A stretch of 64,000 nt of DNA from Glebionis coronaria (Eukaryota; Streptophyta; Magnoliopsida; Asterales; Asteraceae). This document shows, one piece after another, positions 47,325 through 57,699 of this stretch. The position numbers and the translations under genes are program-made. The stretch spans positions 594,121,895 through 594,185,894 of the forward strand of contig CM046880.1 in assembly GCA_025667525.1 (NCBI GenBank). The letters run 5' to 3'. The notes under the pieces are model-generated. The model had not been told where the DNA came from. It saw only the letters and a program-made list of their open reading frames with translations, and ran no database searches. How positions within the stretch are numbered: position 1 is the first letter of the stretch; every line of letters starts with the position of its first letter.

Positions 47325-48078
47325 TCATACACCAGCAAAAGAAGCAGTGAGCAGAAATCTTGTACGAGTATCATAACAAGCATCTCCCGTTTTGGTTATA
47401 ACGTTAGGAAGCTTGCGAAATTTTTTCAAGACAAAGTTGTACAGAAGAACCTTTCCATTTAATTCTATCACCATGAATGTATCCTCCTCTCTTTCTCCGA
47501 GAGAAATACACCAGATTCCACCTACACTAATACTCCGTTGATTAACAGAGTACTTGAGCGACCATTCAGAATCCCCATTCCCCATCTTATAAACATTCAG
47601 CTGATCATGAGAGCAAGTGTTGTCCATACCAAGAAGAAGCAAAGAACCACGTGACTCAAACAACTTGCAACTCTCTTTCCTATTCACGGTTACTGGGAGT
47701 TGTATTTTCGTGAGTATAACGGCTTCATTCACAAAGTCTAGCTTATAATGCAATTTCCCATTATCACCATGATTTGTCCAATGAATAGCATTCCAATAGA
47801 TTCCAGATCCCAAATTTACAAGTGGACCGCTGTGACCGTAGACATTACTCCAAATGTCAGTCTCGCTCTGAAGAGTAAGTTTGCATCCAATACGAACCAT
47901 TAATGAATTTAGCATGCATGACTTTGTAGTAGGGTGACTTGGTAGGATCAAAAGCCATACTTATCAAACAACGATGTTTCGGTTTAGAAGAATAATGGGG
48001 TTCTGGAAGCATCTTAGACTGCTTAAAGGTTGGATTGTATACGCAAAATTTATGACCAGGATTAACATAGCATAAAAA
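47325..48078 (-). pseudogene. F-box gene copy B, 3' part
   Basis: Continues the gene begun at 50895-51197 after a retroelement insertion. It encodes CYVNPGHKFCVYNPTFK, SMAFDPTKSPYYKV and, after a small insertion that shifts the frame near 47870-47880 (SSERD against SETDIWSNVY), the rest of the FBA region to SFAGV and stop. It keeps the base that copy A lost (LDFVNEAVILTKIQ), so each copy documents the other's lesion. Confidence 0.88.
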
Positions 48079-48973
48079 TGTTGGAAAATGTTTTGCAAAA
48101 TATGGTTTTTGCAATACTTTGGACATAATTTTATATATGTATATGTTATATATATTCGTATTACTTAGTAGCTTTGCGTTCTCCTCGAAGAGAGCTTCGC
48201 AACGAGCTAAAGTATGTCCAATATGGAGTTAATATGAATGAGATATCATGTCTCAAAGTGAGTCACGTGAAACACAATATTTAGAAAATATTTTGTCCCA
48301 CATCGCTTGGAACATGAAATGAAAACATGTTTATAAGGGAATCCTAGTTTCTACCCTACAATATTCATTTGTGGGTTTTTACTCCCACGTCTACGCGCGC
48401 GCAGGGGTACAGAAAGTGGGATTTCTAGGCCAAAAACGGGTTCGAAGCTACTGAACTTGTGCACGAGCGCGCGACCTGCGGACACGAATGCAGCTCCGAA
48501 AACTGGCTTGGGTGCGGGCAGATTTCGGTATCTTTAGGAATAGATATTTTTGTGTGTTAAAAAGACAGAAAATCTGTTTTAGTTATAACAGATTTTCCTG
48601 ACTTTGGTATATATTTTTTCTTTGAGAACAAGTCAAGTTTTCAGTATAAATATAACCTCTTCTCATTCAGTTAAACACATCAGGAAAACGCAGCTTTTCA
48701 TACTCCATTACCAGACGATTTTTCCAGCAGTTCTCGATCAGAAACGCAGAACGCTTCCGTGATCTTTCAGGCAAGTTTGTCTAGTCCGGCTGTACAACAG
48801 CTTTGGACGTTGTACCCTGGGAAACAGACGACGAATATGTTTTAAGGAAAGCGTGTTAAACACGTGCCTCGTCTTAGTTTTACTGCTTTGAATTTTAATT
48901 GTTATTTAATTCTGTTCTTTGTTTTCTGTTAATTTTATTATTGTTTTAATAAAAGTATACACCGTTTCCCACA
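48079..48973 (+). repeat. 5' LTR of the deleted copia element (895 bp)
   Basis: TGTTGG start and CCCACA end. TATAAATATAA at about 48649-48659 is a likely promoter box and AATAAAA at about 48948 a polyadenylation-like signal. No canonical tRNA-iMet primer site follows it; the next bases are ATCTTAAAACATATTC. Confidence 0.85.
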
Positions 48974-49049
48974 ATCTTAAAACATATTCTGTTTAACAGA
49001 ATTAAAAACTATTATTAAATCGGATTAATAATTTTATCAGATTTATTTA

Positions 49050-49290
49050 TAAACTGTTTCTACCGAAACCAGGATTGAGTTTCACTGGAAATCAGTTTTA
49101 ATTTACAGATTTTAATTAACAGTTAAGGTTTTTTTTAGCAGTTGTTCTAATCAGTTTATTGAAACCAAGATTGTGTTTCTGTTAAACTGATACGTTTGAT
49201 AATTACATCTGATTCATTGAAACCAAGATTGAGTTTCTTTGAAGCAGATCCACTATAAGTATATAGAGATCACGACTGAATTTCTTATAT
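49050..49290 (+). repeat. Leader hairpin repeats GAAACC..GATTGAGTTTC
   Basis: The phrase GAAACCAAGATTGAGTTTC occurs at about 49065, 49160 and 49218 with small changes, and a weaker fourth form near 49265. Each is a small inverted repeat (GAAAC with GTTTC). They lie between LTR and gag, where retroelement leaders often carry packaging or dimerisation signals. Confidence 0.65.
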
Positions 49291-49347
49291 ATAGATTTAT
49301 AACACTTGTCTAACTGTTTGTGTTTTGATCTTGTTTGATCTTTCAGG

Positions 49348-50400
49348 ATGTCTACCAGCAATCCTGTAACTCCTGCAACTACTACTGTGAATGTAACTGG
49401 TGCGTCAGTTCCCCACACAGTTGCTAATCATGCTGAAAGACTAGAAAAATTCAATGGGGAGAATTTTAAGAGGTGGCAGCAGATGATGTTCTTCTATCTC
49501 ACTACTTTGAACCTTGCGAAGTTCTTAAAGGAGACTGTACCTCAGGTGGAACCTCCTAAAGAAGGTGTACCTTCTAATCAACAAGCCGTGCAAGCTGTTG
49601 ATGCATGGAAACATTCAGACTTCTTGTGTCACAACTATATTTGAATGGTTTGGTGGAGTCTTTGTACAATGTGTACTGCAAGACTACGACTGCCAAAGAA
49701 TTATGGGAGTCGTTGGAACGCAAGTACAAAACTAAGGATGCTGGTACAAAGAAGTTCGTGGTAGCTCGTTTTTTGGATTACAAGATGGTTGATTCAAAGA
49801 GTGTGATAACTCAGGTTCAAGATCTGCAGGTTTTGCTATACGACATTCATGCTGAGGGTATGACTTTGAGTGAAACTTTTCAAGTTGCTGTTATCATTGA
49901 AAAGTTACCTCCAAGCTGGGTAGAATTTAAAAACTACTTGAAGCATAAGCGAAAGGAGATGGTTGTTGAAGACTTGGTTGTTCGTCTTCGTATTGAAGAG
50001 GAAAACAAGCTGGCTTAGAAAAACACTTATACACCTGATTCTGCCAAGGCAAATATGGTTGAGCATGGTTCGTCTTCTTCAAAGTCTAAAGGCAAGAGCT
50101 TTGGAAAGGGAAGAATGACAAGAAGAGCAAAGGGAAGTCTGAGTACCTTGCTCCTAAGGCTGGAATTGCGAAGAAGAAGTTTCAAGGAAATTGCTTCAAC
50201 TGTGACAAGCCAGGTCATCGTGTTGCTAATTGCAAAGCACCAAATCGGGTGACTCCACGCGAGGCTAATATGGTGAATGATAATGTGGACATGATTGCTA
50301 TGGTGTCTGATGTCGTTACCATGATCTCTGAAGTTAACCTGGTAGGTTCTAATAATAATGATTGGTGGGTTGATACTGGGGCAACCCGTCATGTGTGTGC
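49348..50400 (+). pseudogene. gag and start of protease of the deleted copia element
   Basis: Begins MSTSNPVTPATTT. A UBN2-type capsid follows (FNGENFKRWQQMMFFYLT; after a frame change near 49605-49640, [46 protein letters not shown]). There is TAG at 50016-50018, another shift near 50115, then the zinc knuckle CFNCDKPGHRVANC (50192-50233) and the protease site WWVDTGATRHVC (Asp at 50372-50374). The coding sequence ends at the deletion join a few codons later. Confidence 0.88.
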
Positions 50401-50460
50401 TGACAAGTATGTTTCACAGAATATTTTATGTGTTAAAAAGATACAGAAAATATTCACAAA

Positions 50461-50889
50461 ATATTTTTGTGTGTTAAAAAGACAGGAAATCTGTTTTAGT
50501 TATAAAAGATTTTCCTGGCTTTGGTATATATTTTTATTTGAGAATAAGTCAAGTTTTCAGTATAAATATAACCTCTTCTCATTTAGTTAAACACATCAGG
50601 AAAACGCAGCTTTTCATACTCCATTACCAGACGATTTTTCCAGCAGTTCTCGATCAGAAACGCAGAAGGCTTCCATGATCTTTCAGGCAAGTTTGTCTAG
50701 TCCGGCTGTACAACAGCTTTGGACGTTGTACCCTGGGAAACAGACGGCGAATCTGTTTTAAGGGAAGCGTGTTAAACACGTGCATCGTCTTAGTTTTACT
50801 GCTTTCAATTTTATTTGTTATTTAATTATGTTCTTTGTTTTCTGTTAATTTTATTATTGTTTTAATAAAAGTATACACCGTTTCCCACA
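50461..50889 (+). repeat. 3' LTR remnant of the deleted copia element
   Basis: Corresponds to 48544-48973 of the 5' LTR with few differences. The first 465 bp of the LTR are absent. Confidence 0.85.
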
Positions 50890-50894
50890 AAAAA

Positions 50895-51332
50895 TAAACC
50901 ATTGCACGAGTGCAAAACACTAGCAATACTACTATTACATGCCCCAATTTTGAAGGTGTTTTCCAACCGAGATTGAATTCTGATATCCAGTGGTACCAAA
51001 CCATATACATTGGTCTTCCAATCACGCTTGATGAAGAGACCAGAAGGAGGATCGATGTTAGGGATTAGGCTGCGACGCCTTATGAAAGCAGGGGAATTGA
51101 TGAGAGATAACCAACGTTTGGAGACAAATTTGAACAGAGCAAGTGAAATAACATGTAACCTAAGTAAGATTTCTTGTAAAAGGTCGTCATTAGACATGAC
51201 TGTATCTGCGGACAAAGGGAGCATAGTGGATATCATGATCTCTGACTGTATCAAGAAAGTAAAACCTGAGTTTGCGTTTTCCTGTAGGTAGAATGTTATA
51301 TATGAGCTTAAACAAATATCAAGGAGATTCAA
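50895..51332 (-). pseudogene. F-box gene copy B, 5' part
   Basis: Start probably MSNDDLLQEIL at 51197; an open frame extends upstream to 51332 but resembles non-coding flank shared with copy A. It carries the F-box (DDLLQEILLRLHVIS, FKFVSKRWLSL) and PNIDPPSGLFIKR. It is cut at SCNGLF by the retroelement at 48079-50889, beyond which the frame runs falsely into LTR sequence. Confidence 0.88.
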
Positions 51333-51362
51333 ACAACAACTCGACTACATCAATGCGCAACA

Positions 51363-51873
51363 AGAACTTAACTAATCAGATAACTAATAAGATGATGATA
51401 CCTTTTTATCGATTGATTATGTCCGGTTGTGTTCAAAACAAAGAACGACCCTGTTATAATAAATATCCAATAAAGTCGGCTCGGCCATTCTCCACTTCTA
51501 TAAATAAATAAATATATACTAGGTACATATATTCACGCAATGTAACGACGAATATTTTATAACGATTTTTGAGACGGATGTTACCCATTAAATGTATATT
51601 CTTATTAATGTTAAAGTTGTAAAAAAAACTAAATTAAATAAACCTACTTAATAAAAATATATAAAATAGATATTGAAATAAAAAGAATAAAATTTAGAAA
51701 TTTTGATGAAATTAAATTATGAAAAGAATAAATAGATACAAAGACATTGCAAATAAACTGAATAAACATTTTAATATGTTGTTACAAATATTGTTTGTCG
51801 TGATATAAAATGTGAGAAATGCATCAACAACCTACTTTATTTAGTAACTAAAGGTGACTGAAAATTCAGCTTT
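51363..51873. other. Intergenic, AT-rich
   Basis: No gene seen. It separates the F-box duplication from the CACTA end. Confidence 0.4.
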
Positions 51874-51947
51874 CACTACAACAATCGACTCCTTCCCCAA
51901 CGATTTTTTGGGCTTTTCCCCAACGACAATTTGATGGGGATACGTTT

Positions 51948-52333
51948 CCCCAGCGACATGTCGCTGGGGAACGTTCGCTGGGATACGCTCGATGAGAAAG
52001 GTATCCACAGCGACACGCGGGCCCCAAAGAATTTTCCTGGAAAATACATTGCCACGGTGGCAAACTTTTCCCCAGCGACATGTCGCTGGGGAATATCTTT
52101 ATCAAATCAGCAAAAATTAAGTTAAACGTAATCTTCTCAGCTAGTTACAAAGTTTCCCCAACGACTCCTTACGTTTGACTTGTCAACGCTTTGTTGTTGA
52201 CTTGTCAACGATATTCCAAGGTTTCCCCAGCGACATGTCGCTGGGGAAATTGTCCTTACGTTTGACTTGTCAAAGCATTGTTGTTGACTTGTCAACGATA
52301 TTCCAAAGTATCCCCAGCGACATGTCGCTGGGG
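51948..52333. repeat. Four perfect 22-bp palindromes, CCCCAGCGACATGTCGCTGGGG
   Basis: The palindrome (core CAGCGACATGTCGCTG) lies at 51948-51969, 52070-52091, 52225-52246 and 52312-52333, with half-copies such as TTCCCCAACGAC near 51892 and 51918. The last two sit in an 87-bp tandem repeat (TTACGTTTGACTTGTCAA...). They are subterminal motifs of the CACTA element. Confidence 0.9.
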
Positions 52334-52674
52334 AAAAGTATGCAGGTTTTTTTTATAAAATGCCTGCACAGCAGGCGTTTTTCGGAATTTTTCTGGAAAA
52401 AATCAACCAAAACCTGTAACAAAAACCTGTATTTTACGCACCAAAAGACACATATAAAGTAAACTTGGAATACAAATCAACACAAACACGGAATAAGTTC
52501 AAACTTGCACCAAACTATAATACAACGTTCTAATTTAGTCAAGGATACTAGGAATAAGTCCGGTTAGTTAAGGATACTGGGGAAACAAGCGTTCTAATTT
52601 AGGATAATAGGGAAACAAGTCAAGATGAACATAAGAAAAAATGTACCATACTAATAAACACATATATGACACGA

Positions 52675-53312
52675 CTAGCTCGTGTCATCGCCACCACCCT
52701 CGCCACCATCCTCCCCACCCTCTTGACCCTCAACATCATCACACGGGCGACTCCCGCTCCCGCTCGCACCAGCACTCTCATATCTCGAAAAATGATCGGC
52801 ATACCTGTCGTCGCCTCTCAGCATGCCCATCAAGAAATCAAGATCCCGACGAGTTTCAGGGGGTGACGAAAAGCTCGGACTAGAACTGGCGTATCCCGGC
52901 AATACTATACCCACGCCAGGATGGTGGCCGCGAAACTTGCCTCTTCGTACCATCCTGTTGATCTCGGAAGTGGTGTGCTCACCCGTCGCCTCTAGCTCCC
53001 TCATCTGATCCTGTGTAGTGACAATAACACAAGATAGTAAATATATTAGTCGGGTTGCTAGATTATTAATCAATGATTCATTAAAGTGTGTTTTGAAAGA
53101 ATACCTACATACAACTGGAGAGCGTTCTTGTCTGCAAATACACCATTTGCATCCGTGTGCAAACGATAGAACATGTCGATCTCTGAAGGCTCCTGTTGGG
53201 TTTCAGACGCCTTTTTCTGTACATACACATGCAAGTAAGATCAATCTAATTAAAAACGGCAAATCTTAACACACACCAAAATTTATAATCAAATATATAT
53301 GTATGTAAAATC

Positions 53313-53344
<32 letters not shown>

Positions 53345-53362
53345 TAATAATAATGTAAAATC

Positions 53363-53395
<33 letters not shown>

Positions 53396-53549
53396 TACCA
53401 TTAGCTGTCTAGTGCGAGGGATCGACCGAGAACCATGCCGGGAGGGAAGTGTTGCCTTGGACCGATTTTGGCTGTTTGTTAAGGCTCGCTTCTTGTTATT
53501 GGCGTCAGTCCAAAACGCTATTTGTTTCTCCCACTCTTCAGCTTCTTGT
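52675..53549 (-). pseudogene. CACTA transposase_24-like gene, 3' exons
   Basis: Three exons on the minus strand: 53399 to at least 53549 (WEKQIAFWTDANNKKR, ends RTRQLM; cut upstream by the gypsy junction), 53109-53216 (KKASETQQEPSEIDMFYRLH) and 52675-53010 (DQMRELEATGEHTTSEINR, HHPGVGIVLPG, a Ser/Pro stretch, then an acidic Gly/Glu/Asp tail). Splice sites are GT-AG and all joins are in phase 0. The pattern is that of the plant Ptta/En/Spm-associated protein (transposase_24 type) carried by CACTA elements next to the TNP2-like transposase, which is absent here. The first intron contains the ATT repeats at 53312-53397. Confidence 0.72.
53312..53397. repeat. (AAT)n microsatellite, duplicated
   Basis: Two AAT runs of about ten units, each preceded by TGTAAAATCA, form a tandem duplication of a microsatellite inside a CACTA gene intron. 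Confidence 0.9.
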
Positions 53550-54110
53550 TATAGGTCTTCTAGTTTTTTTCCATAACTTACACCATTAACTAGGTTTTTA
53601 ACACCATAACTTAAAGCATTCAAACACATTCAAAATCAAACCATAACCTATCCTTAATGGCATTCAAAACATTAAAAATCTTCTTAAAACTCATGCTATA
53701 GTCGTGATTTTGGTCCACCAAAAGGAAGTGTTTCAATTTTGCTCATAATGGTATAATAACACACTAATTAATTAGTTTTCTTCCCATTTAATCAAAGTCT
53801 TACACTTAAATGTACATGTTACAAAAGTGTGTACCTTTTTAATTAGTATAACCTAAGTTTAAGAAAGTTATTTATATTTTTGTCTTAATTGAAAACTATA
53901 TGTTATTTTATAATTTAATAAAAAAGGTTTCATATTCTAAGTCTTATTTATTAATTAGTTATGAAATAATTAAACTATACTTTAAATTAATTTAAACAAA
54001 CTGAAATAAAATCTCTACTATTTAATTTACATAAAATTCTCGATTTTATAAAATATTCAAATATCATACCTTATTCAGAATTTCCGTTTTATAAAAATGC
54101 GAGTTTTACA
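53550..54110 (-). repeat. Gypsy 3' LTR, truncated
   Basis: Nearly identical to 61187-61749. It starts (minus strand) TGTAAAACTCGC and stops after 561 bp, lacking about 2.0 kb. Confidence 0.9.
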
Positions 54111-54123
54111 ACTCTTCCCTTCT
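54111..54123 (-). other. Polypurine tract of the gypsy element
   Basis: Minus strand AGAAGGGAAGAGT directly before the 3' LTR start. Confidence 0.7.
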
Positions 54124-54265
54124 AAAAAGAAAATTTCGTCCTCGAAATTAAAGTAGTGGTTAAGGGTTTTATAATTCCTCCTCTCTAAAAGAAAAATTTC
54201 GGCCTCAAAATTAAAATAGAATAATCAACAAGGAAAACGAAATAAACGGAATGAAACGTACCAAA

Positions 54266-57200
54266 TTATGCGAAGAAATGAGGATAGCTAGAGCGCATCG
54301 ATTCCTCGGTTTCCCAAGTAGCCTCGCGCTCAGGATGATTCTTCCAAAGAATCTTAACAAAAGGAATGGTCTTGTTTCTCATAACACGTTCTTGACGATC
54401 CAAGATAGCCTCGGGCTCCTCGGCTAGAGATAAGTCTTCTTGGGTTTGATCCAAAGGATATGAAACGACATGTAGAGGGTGATACTTGTATCCCCTCAAA
54501 AGTGATACATGGAACACATTATGCACGTGAGATAACTGTGGGGGTAGAGCCAAACGATAAGAAACCTCCCCAACACGATTGAGAATCTCAAAAGGGCCAA
54601 TAAAACGTGGACTAAGTTTCCCCTTAATACCAAAACGACGAACACCGCGACATGGAGAAACTTACAGAAAAACACGATCTCCGGGACTAAAAGATAACTC
54701 TCTCCTATGACGATCAACATAGCTCTTTTGTCGGGACCTAGCTTCCTTAAGCTTTTCCTTAGCAATGGCAACCTTTTCGTTAGTCACCTCGATAAGTTCC
54801 AGACCCTCGATAATGCGTTCACCTACCTCATTCCAACAAATAGGAGCACGACACTTACGTCCATACAAAAGCTCAAACGGGGTTGCCTTAATGCTAGCAT
54901 GCCAACTATTGTTGTAGGCAAACTCCACAAGACATAGATATTCGTCCCAATTACCTGTCCACTCCAAAGCACAAGACCTCAACATGTCCTCCAAAGTCTG
55001 AATGGTTCGTTTGGTCTGACCATCAGTCTGTGGATGAAATGCCGTACTAAATTTGAGTCTAGTACTCCAAGCTTTCTACAAACCCTTCCAGAATCGAGAT
55101 GTAAAGAGCGGATCCCTATCGAATACAATTGCTGCTGGAGTACCATGCAACCGAATAATCTCTTGCCGAAAGATATCTGCCAATTTACTCACAGAATAGT
55201 CCTTCCGAATGGGAAGAAAGTGAGCCGATTTGGTCAATCGATCCACTATAACCCAGATAGCATCATGCTTCTTCTGCGTATTCGGGAGTCCAGTCACAAA
55301 ACCCATGGATATCTCATCCCATTTCCAAACGAGAATATCCAAGGGTTGTAGGAGACCGCTAGCACGCTGATGCTCAATTTTTACCTGCTGACAAATCATA
55401 CACCGAGATACAAACGTAGCCACATCTTGCTTCATGCCATTCCACCAGAAATGTTGTTTTAGATCACCGTACATTTTAGTGGAACCCGGATGAATGGAGA
55501 AATGAGAACTGTGTGCTTCCGTCAACAAGGCCTCACGAAGAGTAGGGTCCTCTGAAACGCACAATCTATCCCCATACCAGATTACACCTTCTTCGTCCAC
55601 CCGAAACTTCGTATGCTCATTCTCGCCAGCTTTCTGCAATACAGCCCATAATTCGCCATCATCTTTATGAGCTTCTTTAATTTGTAGTATAAGATTACGC
55701 TCAACCTTCATACTAGCCCAGAAACCGTTAGTACCACGAACACAAAACTCAACATCCAAACGCTCCAAATCGTTGATGAGTTCACGTCCCATTTCGATTC
55801 CTGCTAAGATTCCCGTCTTTCTGCTAAGTGCATCGGCTACTACGTTAGCCTTTCCGGGATGATACTGGATGTTTGCATCATAATCCTTGAGAAGTTCCAA
55901 CCAGCGCCTCTGCCTCATATTCAATTCCTTCTGAGTGAAAATGTACTTAAGACTCTTGTGATCGGTGAAAATGTCACAAGTTTCCCCGTACATATAATGC
56001 CTCCAAATTTTCAAGGCAAACACAACCGCCGCTAGTTCTAAGTCATGTGTGGGATAATTAGCTTCATATGGTTTTAGTTGTCGTGATGCATACGCAATAA
56101 CCTTGTCGTGCTGCATAAGTACACACCCTAGACCTTTCTTTGAAGCATCACTATAAACTTGGTAACCGCCGGTGCCAGAAGGAAGAGTAAGTATCGGAGC
56201 CGAAACCAGTCTCGTCTTCAACTCCTCAAAACTCTTCTCCTGTTCTTCATCCCACTCAAATTTCTCACCTTTTCGCATAAGTTTAGTCAACGGTAATGCT
56301 AAACGTGAGAACCCTTCTACAAATCGCTGATAATAACCCGCAAGGCCCAAGAAGCTACGAACCTCCGTGACCGTCGTTGGTCTTGGACATTTAGTGATAG
56401 CCTCAACCTTCGCGGGATCCATCGTAATACCATCTGCTGACACAACATGCCCCAAAAATGACACCTTTTCCAACCAGAACTCACATTTCGAAAATTTAGC
56501 GTATAGCTTTTTCTGACGTAGAGTTTCCAAAATGATACGGAGATGATCTTGATGGTCATTCTTTGTCTTTGAAAAGACCAGAATGTCATCGATAAACACA
56601 ATGACAAATTTATCCAAGTATTCGTGAAAAACCCGGTTCATTAAATCCATGAATACAGCCGGTGCATTAGTCAATCCAAACGGCATAACAAGGAATTCAT
56701 AATGACCATAACGAGTACGGAAAGCAGTTTTAGCGACGTCCTCCCCTTTCACCCGTAGTTGATGATAACCAGATCGTAAATCGATTTTAGAGAAGAATTT
56801 TGCACCTTGTAGTTGATCGAATAAATCATCAATGCGGGGTAGCGGATAACGATTACGAATAGTAGCACGATTTAACTCCCGATAATCAATACATAGCCGC
56901 ATAGATCCATCCTTCTTCTTGACAAACAACACCGGAGCACCCCACGGCGAAACACTAGGACGAATGAAACCAAGATCAAGAAGTTCTTGAAGCTGCCCCT
57001 TTAATTCCTTCAACTCAATCGGTGCCATACGATAAGGAGCTTTAGAAATGGGTTCGGTTCCCGGAACTAATTCAATGCCAAATTCGACTTCACGCTTCGG
57101 TGGAATTCCCGGGAGTACTTTAGGAAATACATTCGCAAAATCCCGAACCACCAGATGATTCTCAAGATGAGGACCATCCATCGAAACATCTTTTATGGAA

Positions 57201-57690
57201 GTTAAGAAACCTTCACAACCATGAGAGATCAAAGAACGGGCTTTCAAAGCAGAAATTATTTTAAGAGGTTTACTAGGCTGCGAACCTTGGTAAACGAATT
57301 CAGGTTGGTTAAAATCGCCAAAAACAACACGCTTAGAAGGACATACAATAGTAGCATGGTACTTAGAAAGCCAATCCATGCCCAAAATTACGTCGAAATC
57401 GGTCATATCTAACGGGTACAAATTGCAGCACGAATTTTATCGTCAAAACGTAGAGGACAATTTAAATATTCATGATTAATCATAGCTACGCCTTTCATAG
57501 GGGTGGATAATGATAACGTATAATCGAGTTGCGTAGGAGAAATATTAATATGCTTAGCTAACGATACCGCTATCACAGAATGGGTCGCCCCCGTATCAAA
57601 TAAAACGAATACAGCACGATCATTCAAAAAGATGGTTCCTGAAACGGTACCTGAAGAGTCTGAGGCTGGCTCCCTAGTAGCAGTGAACAC
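54266..57690 (-). pseudogene. Gypsy pol: protease, RT, RNase H, integrase, chromodomain, broken
   Basis: Protease LFDTGATHSV (in 57409-57690) is separated by a one-base loss near 57420 from a 781-residue open frame (57421-55076). That frame has RT ([37 protein letters not shown]), RNase H ([29 protein letters not shown]) and integrase ([42 protein letters not shown]). TAG at 55076-55078 (after FWKGL) stops it. The same phase resumes, but DGQTKRTIQTL shows Lys where the catalytic Glu of the DDE triad should be. A further TAA near 54662 precedes the carboxy end with [12 protein letters not shown] and the chromodomain ([24 protein letters not shown]). The integrase change alone would make it inactive. 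Confidence 0.93.
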
Positions 57691-57699
57691 ACGCCCCTT

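Larger units (their letters stand above)
48079..50889 (+). mobile_element. Ty1/copia retroelement, internally deleted (2811 bp)
   Basis: Inserted antisense into F-box copy B with target duplication AAAAA (48074-48078, 50890-50894). It has a complete 5' LTR (48079-48973), a leader, gag and the start of protease, then jumps at about 50415-50461 into the middle of the 3' LTR, of which 429 bp remain (50461-50889). Integrase, RT, RNase H and the 5' half of the 3' LTR are missing. Around the join a piece resembling TGTGTTAAAAAGATACAG occurs twice in tandem (50428 and 50471). Confidence 0.9.
46078..51362. repeat. Segmental duplication, copy B (F-box locus), interrupted by a retroelement
   Basis: The counterpart of 37124-40650 in the same orientation, about 2.5 kb without the 2.8-kb insert at 48079-50889. 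Local insertions and deletions are frequent between the copies, so the duplication is not recent. Confidence 0.78.
51874..53549 (-). mobile_element. CACTA (En/Spm) element, one end and gene fragment
   Basis: Begins CACTACAACAATCGACTCC after TTT (possible 3-bp target). The next 460 bp hold subterminal palindromes (see 51948-52333), typical of CACTA transposase-binding ends. The minus strand from 53549 to 52675 encodes the end of a plant transposase_24-like protein. The other terminus is missing because a gypsy LTR joins at 53549/53550. Confidence 0.8.

Noticed and set aside
52620..53269. Plus-strand His/Pro- and Thr-rich frames
   Set aside because: Opposite the spliced CACTA gene exons, whose minus-strand reading has consistent splice phases and family motifs.
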